Assembly (NCBI GenBank): GCA_910587715.1
Contig: CAJUMV010000050.1
Span: 1-27,779, forward strand
Reading direction: 5' to 3'
Origin: an uncultured Lachnospiraceae bacterium
GTDB lineage: Bacteria; Bacillota; Clostridia; Lachnospirales; Lachnospiraceae
Length of the DNA stretch: 27,779 bases
Part shown: positions 22,213-27,779 of the stretch, one piece after another
How the letters are laid out: the number at the start of each line of letters is the position of its first letter
How positions within the stretch are numbered: position 1 is the first letter of the stretch
Position numbers and translations under genes: made by a program
The notes under the pieces: generated by a model
What the model saw: only the letters and a program-made list of their open reading frames with translations
The model's database searches: none
What the model was told of the DNA's origin: nothing

Positions 22213-22950
22213 ATGTATAAAGTATTGGTCATCGACGATATCGCCCTTGTACGTGACGCTGTTAAAATGCTTGGACAGTGGGAACTATTTGAGATTACAG
22301 AAATTTATGAAGCCGGAAACGCCCGTGAAGGGCTGGATATCATCCGAAAACACCGTCCGGATATCATCATTACCGACATGAAAATGCCGGTGATGGATGG
22401 AACCGCCCTGCTCCAATATCTCGAAAAGGAACATATACCGGGCAAAATTATTGTGATCAGCGGTTTCAGCGATTTCTCCTACATGCGTACTGCCATCCAG
22501 TCCGGCGTTATCGACTATATTCTAAAGCCAATTGACCCGCAGGACTTAAACAATGCGCTCTCCTCCGCTTTTGAGCAGCTGGAGCAGGAGCGCCGCTCCG
22601 ACGACGATAAGCGCGCCGTCACAGACATCGAAACGACCAACTCGGTCGTGCGGGATATCAAAGAATATGTGCATCGGAACTATAAAACGGAAATCTCCCT
22701 TGCCGACCTTGCCGACCACCTGTATCTCAGCAAGGAACATTTATCGCGCCTGTTTAAAAAGGAAACCGGACAGAATCTTTTCTCTTACATCATGGATTTA
22801 AAAATGCAGGAAGCCAAACGGCTGCTTACGGAGACGGATCACACCATCGACGACATCGCATTTTCGCTTGGCTTCCATGACGGAAATTATTTCAGCAAGG
22901 TATTTAAAAAGAATGTGGGAACGTCACCCGGCAGTTATCGGAAGCAGTAA
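22213..22950 (+). CDS. AraC-type response regulator (YesN-like, compact)
   Basis: 245 residues: a receiver domain (1-120) with acid pair Asp8/Asp9, phospho-acceptor Asp55 (ITDMKMP) and Lys105 (YILKPID), a short linker, and an AraC DNA-binding domain (about 148-245) with both HTH units (LADHLYLSKEHLSRLFKKETG; IDDIAFSLGFHDGNYFSKVFKK). Many YesN relatives have a linker of several hundred residues; this one is far shorter. It should be phosphorylated by the kinase encoded just upstream and activate sugar-uptake genes; the shared 20-bp element is its likely target. Oddity: its last 47 bp overlap the 3' end of the opposing glycosidase gene, so no terminator separates them. Confidence 0.94.
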   Translation: MYKVLVIDDIALVRDAVKMLGQWELFEITEIYEAGNAREGLDIIRKHRPDIIITDMKMPVMDGTALLQYLEKEHIPGKIIVISGFSDFSYMRTAIQSGVIDYILKPIDPQDLNNALSSAFEQLEQERRSDDDKRAVTDIETTNSVVRDIKEYVHRNYKTEISLADLADHLYLSKEHLSRLFKKETGQNLFSYIMDLKMQEAKRLLTETDHTIDDIAFSLGFHDGNYFSKVFKKNVGTSPGSYRKQ

Positions 22951-24454
22951 CCGCCACACCGTCCCGCCACACATGAAGCCCTTTTCCCAAATGATATTTT
23001 TCCCCTGTCCGGTCCCAGCAGACGGTATATTCATGCCCCTGACACTGCAGACCGTCCAGACAGCAAAACGCCCAGTCCTTTGGAATCATCGGTCTGATTC
23101 GGAGTGTGCCGTCCTGTTGCGGTTCCATCCCCAAAATCTTGCTGATCAGAATATCCGCATAACCAGAATGGTTGTAGTCCTTTCCCCTCTCATAGCCGCC
23201 CTTATCCTCCCGCCAGCCCCAATTCTCCAGAATATCTCTGGAAAGCCATCTTCCGGTGAAGGGCTCCAGATTTTCATCCAGCCAGTTTACTTTTCTCCCG
23301 TCCCTAAGCGTGCGATAATGGGAACGGGTATACCGCGAAAACAAGGTAAAAAAATCCTCCTCCGTCACATAATCCTGCCGGTAATCTTTCAATACATTCG
23401 CAAGGGCAAGCAGCGTCTGTGTCGTGGCGAAAGGCCATGACGGTCCGTTCCACAGACATTCATGTTCCGGATGACTCTGCATAAAGTTTTTGTGTCCGCG
23501 CACGGCAGTCACCGGACCATAGGGCGCCTCAAAGCCGTCCTCTGCCCGCAGATACCGCCACGCTCTTTCATAACCGGCATCCGGCAGCTCAAAACACCAT
23601 GGAATAAATCCAATCTCCTCACAGACATTTCTTTCCCTGTCCACTTTGGAAAAATCCCACTCCGTCACCTGACCGCTTCTGTCCTGCAAGGGATATACCT
23701 TAAAAAACCCGTCCTCTTCATCCCACAATCTGCTTTGTACTAGCTCTTTCAGTTTTTCCGCCTTTTGGGTAAACTTTTCCTCGCACGCCCGGTCCCCGGC
23801 CATCCCGGCAATATTCGCAATCGCTTTCGCGTCCGCATACAGATAGGAATTTAAGGTGGGGCGCAGACCGTTCCCGCTGATCGAATATTCCATAGCATCC
23901 CTGTCATCCACTGACCAGAAAAGACCGCTCTCATGAAGATGGGACTTCTCCCATGCCTCATAGTTACTGGCAAGCTCCGGCAGCAGTTCCACCGCCAGCC
24001 CAAAATCCCCGCGAACCAGACAATACTGGTATAACGCATCCGCAATCCATGTGCTGTAGGAGCGGACATCGCCGCTCCCCTGCATCCAGAAACGCAGATA
24101 ATCCTCCATATAGAGGCTGCCGTCTCTCAGCCACCGGCCTTCACCAAGATGGTGACCCGCCGCACAGTTGATGGAATTATACGCCCCCGCCCAATAGACG
24201 GCAGGCAGAAATTCCGTAATGATAAACCCTTCCGGAGTCTTCTTAATATGCTTTCGGTAAACCCACCATCGAAAGTAATATGTCTCCTCCACTGTCCGGT
24301 CGCTGCACTCAAAATAGGGCACATGCCCGTTCATCCACGTAGCGGCGTGGGCATTATCAAAGCTGTACTGCCTGATTGTCTCCTCATCCCGGCTGTTAAA
24401 CCCTGCCACATAATCCGCGATCCGCTTTTCCTTATCTTTGCTCTGAAATGTCAT
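22904..24454 (-). CDS. GH63/MGH1-like (alpha/alpha)6 glycoside hydrolase
   Basis: 516 residues. The sequence looks like an (alpha/alpha)6-barrel glycosidase of the MGH1-like/GH63 C-terminal kind: GRWLRDGSLYMEDYLRFW (about 107-123) with a likely catalytic Asp111, a mid-barrel IGFIPWCFEL, and HECLWNGPSWPFATTQT (331-347), then DYNHSGYADILI and a short beta tail. Relatives cut alpha-linked glucosides, mannosides or similar oligosaccharides. There is no signal peptide, so it should act on sugars brought in by the transporter in the same operon, 15 bp upstream. ATG 24454 follows GGGAAG. The last 15 codons overlap the response-regulator gene on the other strand. Exact family and linkage are not certain. 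Confidence 0.82.
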   Translation of the reverse strand: MTFQSKDKEKRIADYVAGFNSRDEETIRQYSFDNAHAATWMNGHVPYFECSDRTVEETYYFRWWVYRKHIKKTPEGFIITEFLPAVYWAGAYNSINCAAGHHLGEGRWLRDGSLYMEDYLRFWMQGSGDVRSYSTWIADALYQYCLVRGDFGLAVELLPELASNYEAWEKSHLHESGLFWSVDDRDAMEYSISGNGLRPTLNSYLYADAKAIANIAGMAGDRACEEKFTQKAEKLKELVQSRLWDEEDGFFKVYPLQDRSGQVTEWDFSKVDRERNVCEEIGFIPWCFELPDAGYERAWRYLRAEDGFEAPYGPVTAVRGHKNFMQSHPEHECLWNGPSWPFATTQTLLALANVLKDYRQDYVTEEDFFTLFSRYTRSHYRTLRDGRKVNWLDENLEPFTGRWLSRDILENWGWREDKGGYERGKDYNHSGYADILISKILGMEPQQDGTLRIRPMIPKDWAFCCLDGLQCQGHEYTVCWDRTGEKYHLGKGLHVWRDGVAVTASDNCRVTFPHSF

Positions 24455-24469
24455 ATTTTCTTCCCTTTC

Positions 24470-25303
24470 CTACCCCTTAACGGCTCCGGCAATAATACCG
24501 GAAATTATGTATTTCTGCATAAAGAGGAAGAATAAAATCATCGGCAAAATCGACAGCGCAAGTGATGTCAGCGCATAATCCCAGCGCATGGAATAAGCGC
24601 TGAAAAAGGAATATACGGTTGTCGTGATCGTCTTCTTTGATTCGCTCTACAGCATGATAAGCGGCAGGGTAAAATCATTCCACATCTGCAGTGTAAACAA
24701 TACCACAATGCTGCTGGTAGACGGCTTAAGCAGCGGAAAAATAATGCGGAAAAAGGTGGCGACTTTTCCACAGCCGTCCATCTGCGCCGCCTCTTCTATT
24801 TCCTTTGGTATCGATTTGATCGCGCCCTGAAAGATAAACACTGCCATCGGACAATACAACGGCACCAGCACAAGGATTAATCCCGGTATACTGTCCGTCA
24901 GATGCAAACTCTTACAGATTTTGGCAAAGGGGAGCATAATGCTCTGAAAAGGGACTATCATGGACGCCATCAACAGCAGAAGAATCCCGTTACTGATTTT
25001 GTTGTTCCATCTGGAAAGACGGTATGCGCACATCGCGCTGAGTATCACCGTAAAAGCGATCGCGAATACACAGATGCAGACCGTATTAAAAAACACCCGT
25101 ACATAATTCATATTTTCCAGCACATATTGAAAATTTCCCAGATACAAACTTGCCGGCATTCCAAAGGTATTCGTCAAAATCTCGCCAAGAGGCTTGAAGG
25201 AATTGGTCAGAACAATCCATGCCGGGGAAACAAACAGAATGGCAAGAATTACCATGACCACTTCCGCTGCTATTTTCCTAACCTTTTTTGCGTTACCCAT
25301 CAT
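24470..25303 (-). pseudogene. MalG-type sugar ABC permease interrupted by in-frame TAG
   Basis: A 277-codon CUT1-family permease of normal length, with five helices and the ATPase-contact EAA loop (EEIEEAAQMDGCGKVATFF) before an in-frame TAG at 24649-24647 (codon 219). Past it the same frame continues with good family sequence (SESKKTITTTVYSF..., a last membrane helix, KYIISGIIAGAVKG) to its own TAG at 24472-24470. A single C-to-T change of CAG (Gln) explains the break; no frameshift is needed. The product would lose its last helix and probably function, unless the codon is suppressed or is a sequencing error. TAG ends other genes here (cdd, the 58-aa gene), so it is not reassigned. ATG 25303 overlaps the upstream permease stop by 4 bp, with AAGGAGG 7 nt upstream. 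Confidence 0.85.
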
Positions 25304-26181
25304 GCTTCCACCTCCTTAGATCTGGTCACCCTGAGCTGTAAAATCGCAATGGCAATTACAATGACAAACAGGATTACCGCCTTTGCCTCCGCATAGCCCA
25401 TTCTGTTATTCTGATAGCCCTCCGTGTAAATATCTAACGCCAGGCTTGTCGTCTGTCTGCCGGGACCGCCGCCCGTCAGCGAGAGGTTCAAGTCAAACTG
25501 TCTGAATGACTGGGATACCACCATAAACAGATTAACGCCAATCGTAGGCACCATCAGTGGCAGCGTCACCTTGAAAAACTGTTTCACTTTTCCCGCCCCG
25601 TCTATCGATGCCGCTTCCAAAAGGCTTGTGTCAACCATCTGTAAGCCGGAAAGATACAGAATCATAATGTAACCGACGCCCTGCCACATTGCCACGATCA
25701 CCGTCGCCACGACAGAGACATTTCCTCCACCCAGCCAGCTGATATTGAAAAATTCCCAGTCTGTCGCCTTATAGAGCGCCGCGCAGCCCTGATTAAAAAT
25801 AAAACGCCAGATATAACCGACGATCAGCATGCTGATCACGTTTGGCAAAAAGAAACAGGTCCTCAAAAACTTCGTCGTCTTAAACTTTGCATTCACGACG
25901 AGAGCCAGAAGAAACGCCAGCACATTTGTGCCGATCACATTTAACACCACATACTTCAGGGTAAATGCCAACGATGTAAAATAATCTTTATCATCCGTAA
26001 ATAACTTGGCGTAATTTTTTACGCCGACATAATTCCTGCTTTTGCTTATCCCGTCCCAGTCCAGCAGGGAATAGTACACGCCCTCCGCCAGCGGCAGAAT
26101 AAAGAAAATAAAGTACAGTACCATCAAAGGCATGACAAAAATCAGTACCTCCGACACCAATTCCTTCTTTTTGTTTTTCAT
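25300..26181 (-). CDS. MalF-type sugar ABC transporter permease
   Basis: 293 residues and about six membrane helices. The CUT1 permease loop EAASIDGAGKVKQFFKVTLP, where the ATPase docks, lies near residues 195-214. With the MalG-type protein it would form the channel for an oligosaccharide importer in the cell membrane. ATG 26181 is preferred because GGGGG/GAAGG lies just upstream; ATG 26193 is also open. No ATPase gene is present, as usual for CUT1 systems that share a MsmX/UgpC-type ATPase encoded elsewhere. It is 83 bp after the binding-protein gene, behind a hairpin. Confidence 0.93.
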   Translation of the reverse strand: MKNKKKELVSEVLIFVMPLMVLYFIFFILPLAEGVYYSLLDWDGISKSRNYVGVKNYAKLFTDDKDYFTSLAFTLKYVVLNVIGTNVLAFLLALVVNAKFKTTKFLRTCFFLPNVISMLIVGYIWRFIFNQGCAALYKATDWEFFNISWLGGGNVSVVATVIVAMWQGVGYIMILYLSGLQMVDTSLLEAASIDGAGKVKQFFKVTLPLMVPTIGVNLFMVVSQSFRQFDLNLSLTGGGPGRQTTSLALDIYTEGYQNNRMGYAEAKAVILFVIVIAIAILQLRVTRSKEVEA

Positions 26182-26204
26182 ACCTTCCCCCATTTCCGAA
26201 AAAT

Positions 26205-26237
26205 GGAGCCTGCGCTTATCCTACAGGCACAGACTCC
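26205..26237 (-). terminator. Attenuator-like stem-loop between binding protein and permeases
   Basis: On the minus strand GGA (26237-26235) and GCCTG (26228-26224) pair with CAGGC (26212-26208) and TCC (26207-26205), with an internal bulge and an 11-nt loop, followed by ATTTTT. Such partial terminators after the binding-protein gene are common in sugar transporters and make more binding protein than permease. Confidence 0.45.
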
Positions 26238-26264
26238 GCCATCTGCTTTTATGTTCAAGAGCAC

Positions 26265-27593
26265 TTATTTCACTGCCAGATTCTGCCACAGATCATCCAG
26301 CGACTGCAGCGCCGCCCCGTGGTCTCCCGTTCCTCCGGAGACATAATCCTGCAGCTTCTTGCCGGATTCATTGTAATAGCCGTCCGGCCAGAGCGGCCAC
26401 GACCAGATAATCGTATTTCCTTCCTTGATATAAGCGGACACATCCTTGGACAGCGGGTTTGTTCCCTGAAACTCCATACCGTTCATTGCCGGGATTACCT
26501 GACACTGGTTCAGTAAAAAGTCCTTCCCCGCATCACTTGATACGATCCAGTTTAAAATGTCCTTTGCCACTTCAGGATGCGCGGAGGTTGCGGAAACATG
26601 CCAGACACCGTTCACGTCCGCCGCAAGCTTGGTGTCCGCCGCATTATCTGTCATAGGAAGCGCAAACATACCTACCTCCATATCCGGTGCGATTTCCGCA
26701 ATGGTATCATACGCCCAGATGCCTTCAAAAATCATTGCCTGCTCCCCGAGCGCGAATGTTGCCGCCGCCTCATTCCAGCCCGCATCAAGGGGTTTATCCT
26801 GCCCATATTTGAGCATCACATCCATAACATTCATGATATCATTCATTTTTTCCGTTTCCGCAATTTTTGCCGTCCCATCGGTCAAGCTGCTCAGAAATGC
26901 CGGTGTGTCTTCCCCGCCTGCAAACCCATAGTTTACCAGCTGTCCCAGCAGCCAGTCGTCCTTAAACTGATTCGCAAACGGTGTGATGCCTTTGCTCTGC
27001 AGCGTCTCACAGACCTGTTCTAACTCCGTCAGGGTCGTGGGAACCTGTATGCCGTTTTCCTCGAAAATCTTTTTGTTATATACGATGCCGTTGCCGGACA
27101 TCTGCACCGGAAGCCCTACCACCTTGTCATCCAGTGAAACGCATTCCTTCGCGCCCTCCGCAATTTGCGATACAAACGCCTGATCGGATAAATCCGTCAC
27201 ATAATCCTTATAGGTTACGATCTCATTGTATCCGGCTGTCATAAATACGTCGGGCATATCCCCGGAGGAAGCCTTTGTCTTTAATACATCATAGTAATCG
27301 TCACCGATCACCTCCACCTCAATCTTCACATTCGGATGCTCCGCCTCGTAGGACTTTGCCATCTGTTTCACCTGATTCGTGTACTCTACCTGAAACTGCA
27401 TCCAGCGTATCGTCACATCCTCGTCCGCTGTCTCACCGCCGCCATCCGAAGTTTCTGTTCCACTGGCAGTCGCCTGCTCTGTCGCTGTCCCGGCGCTGTC
27501 TGCCTGCCCACTGCCCGCGCCGTCTGCCCCGCAGCCTGTAAACATAGATACTGAAAGCAGAGCTGCCATCAATGCTGCTGTTTTTCTCTTCAT
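26265..27593 (-). CDS. Sugar-binding lipoprotein of ABC transporter (family 1)
   Basis: 442 residues. A signal peptide (basic MKRK, hydrophobic AALMAALLSV) ends in lipobox MFTGC with lipidated Cys21, then a flexible Ser/Gly/Thr/Glu-rich linker to about residue 60. The extracellular solute-binding family 1 fold follows (TIRWMQFQVEYTNQVKQMAK..., MSGNGIVYNKKIFEENGI, and a C-terminal IIWSWPLWPDG). It captures oligosaccharides outside the membrane for the MalF/MalG pair. ATG 27593 is chosen because GGAGG lies 8 nt upstream; ATGs at 27608 and 27599 are too close to or overlap that site. It is the first gene of the operon, behind a promoter and the second copy of the 20-bp element. Confidence 0.94.
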   Translation of the reverse strand: MKRKTAALMAALLSVSMFTGCGADGAGSGQADSAGTATEQATASGTETSDGGGETADEDVTIRWMQFQVEYTNQVKQMAKSYEAEHPNVKIEVEVIGDDYYDVLKTKASSGDMPDVFMTAGYNEIVTYKDYVTDLSDQAFVSQIAEGAKECVSLDDKVVGLPVQMSGNGIVYNKKIFEENGIQVPTTLTELEQVCETLQSKGITPFANQFKDDWLLGQLVNYGFAGGEDTPAFLSSLTDGTAKIAETEKMNDIMNVMDVMLKYGQDKPLDAGWNEAAATFALGEQAMIFEGIWAYDTIAEIAPDMEVGMFALPMTDNAADTKLAADVNGVWHVSATSAHPEVAKDILNWIVSSDAGKDFLLNQCQVIPAMNGMEFQGTNPLSKDVSAYIKEGNTIIWSWPLWPDGYYNESGKKLQDYVSGGTGDHGAALQSLDDLWQNLAVK

Positions 27594-27658
27594 TTTCATA
27601 TCCTCCATCTCTATTTTTACGGATGCCCTTTATGGGAATGTCTCCGTTTCTGCTTTTG

Positions 27659-27687
27659 ATTATATAAACTGCCCGCGCAAATGTAAC
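27659..27687 (-). promoter_or_regulatory. Promoter of the sugar transporter operon
   Basis: On the minus strand GTTACA (27687-27682; four of six -35 bases), a 17-bp spacer and TATAAT (27664-27659) lie 65 nt before the binding-protein start. The weak -35 fits a promoter that needs an activator. The 20-bp element is centred about 61 bp upstream of the start. Confidence 0.6.
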
Positions 27688-27703
27688 CGTAGTTTCTTGA
27701 CAC

Positions 27704-27723
27704 AAACAGGTAAATTATTGACA
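27704..27723 (+). promoter_or_regulatory. Shared 20-bp element, copy 2 (transporter promoter)
   Basis: AAAC-A-GGTAAATTATTGA-C-A matches 20285-20304 at 18 of 20 positions. Relative to its own gene it is inverted compared with copy 1. Two direct TTGACA words lie here 21 bp apart (27697-27702 and 27718-27723), the two-turn spacing often seen for AraC-type binding. Confidence 0.5.
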
Positions 27724-27767
27724 AAAAAACCTGCTAACAAAAGTCAAGACTTTTTAGCAGGTTTTTT
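27724..27767. terminator. Bidirectional intrinsic terminator at right edge
   Basis: AAAAAACCTGCTAA (27724-27737) pairs with TTAGCAGGTTTTTT (27754-27767), and the inner arm AAAAGTC/GACTTTT continues the stem across one bulged C. T-runs flank it in both directions. It probably ends a gene lying to the right of the window and insulates the transporter promoter. Confidence 0.8.
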
Positions 27768-27779
27768 ATAAATTTTTAA

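Noticed and set aside
24647..24649. TAG read as a sense codon (pyrrolysine or a reassigned amber code)
   Set aside because: Ordinary genes here end in TAG (cdd, the 58-aa gene, the permease itself), and CAG-to-TAG is the simplest cause. No pyl genes or suppressor tRNA are visible.
1..27779. CRISPR array, tRNA, rRNA, prophage, toxin-antitoxin or defence system
   Set aside because: I found no regularly spaced repeats, tRNA-like cloverleaf, phage structural gene, toxin-antitoxin pair or defence gene; all main frames fit metabolism, regulation, transport or sporulation.

Overview
The window looks like chromosome of a strictly anaerobic, spore-forming Clostridia, most likely Lachnospiraceae. Evidence: an oxygen-sensitive class III ribonucleotide reductase (nrdD/nrdG), a GerA/SpoVAF-type germination protein behind a textbook sigma-G promoter, AGGAGG ribosome sites, frequent TTG/GTG starts, a PucR-type regulator, a YesM/YesN-type two-component system and a CUT1 sugar ABC transporter without its own ATPase. 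The taxon is inferred from protein style, not from a search. I see no rRNA, tRNA, CRISPR, transposase or phage gene. Gene density is high; only two genes (20407-22950) are on the + strand.

Layout. 10-4815 (-): a PucR-type regulator, a GH1 beta-glucosidase fused in frame to a complete class I mannose-6-phosphate isomerase, and an SGNH/GDSL esterase. 5040-6461 (-): SpoVAF/GerA-like germination protein. 6548-11250 (-): nrdD-nrdG-dut, then a chemoreceptor; the nrdD promoter carries two NrdR-like boxes. 11482-13490 (-): WYL regulator, YjjG-type HAD nucleotidase, and a 58-residue membrane protein. 13589-20140 (-): a tight seven-gene run of HTH-methyltransferase fusion, purine nucleoside phosphorylase, cytidine deaminase, alpha/beta hydrolase, MTA/SAH-type deaminase, membrane-anchored MutS-like ATPase and RNase HI. 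20407-22950 (+): sensor histidine kinase and AraC-type response regulator. 22904-27593 (-): sugar-binding lipoprotein, two permeases and a GH63/MGH1-like glycosidase.

How the parts work together. The right-hand 7 kb is a self-contained sugar-uptake locus. The kinase/regulator pair converges on the transporter operon, and both promoters carry nearly the same 20-bp element (18/20 identical), a good candidate for the regulator's site. The MalG-type permease of this operon has an in-frame TAG at codon 219 of 278 that removes its last membrane helix, so the system is either broken here or depends on readthrough. The middle operon looks like nucleoside and methylthioadenosine salvage. nrdD-nrdG-dut makes dNTPs and removes dUTP.

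Best candidates for something new: the GH1-ManA fusion, which still has the isomerase's own ribosome-binding site and GTG start inside the gene; the shared promoter element; the nonsense codon in the permease; and the 11-bp inverted repeat spanning the nrdD promoter and its NrdR boxes.
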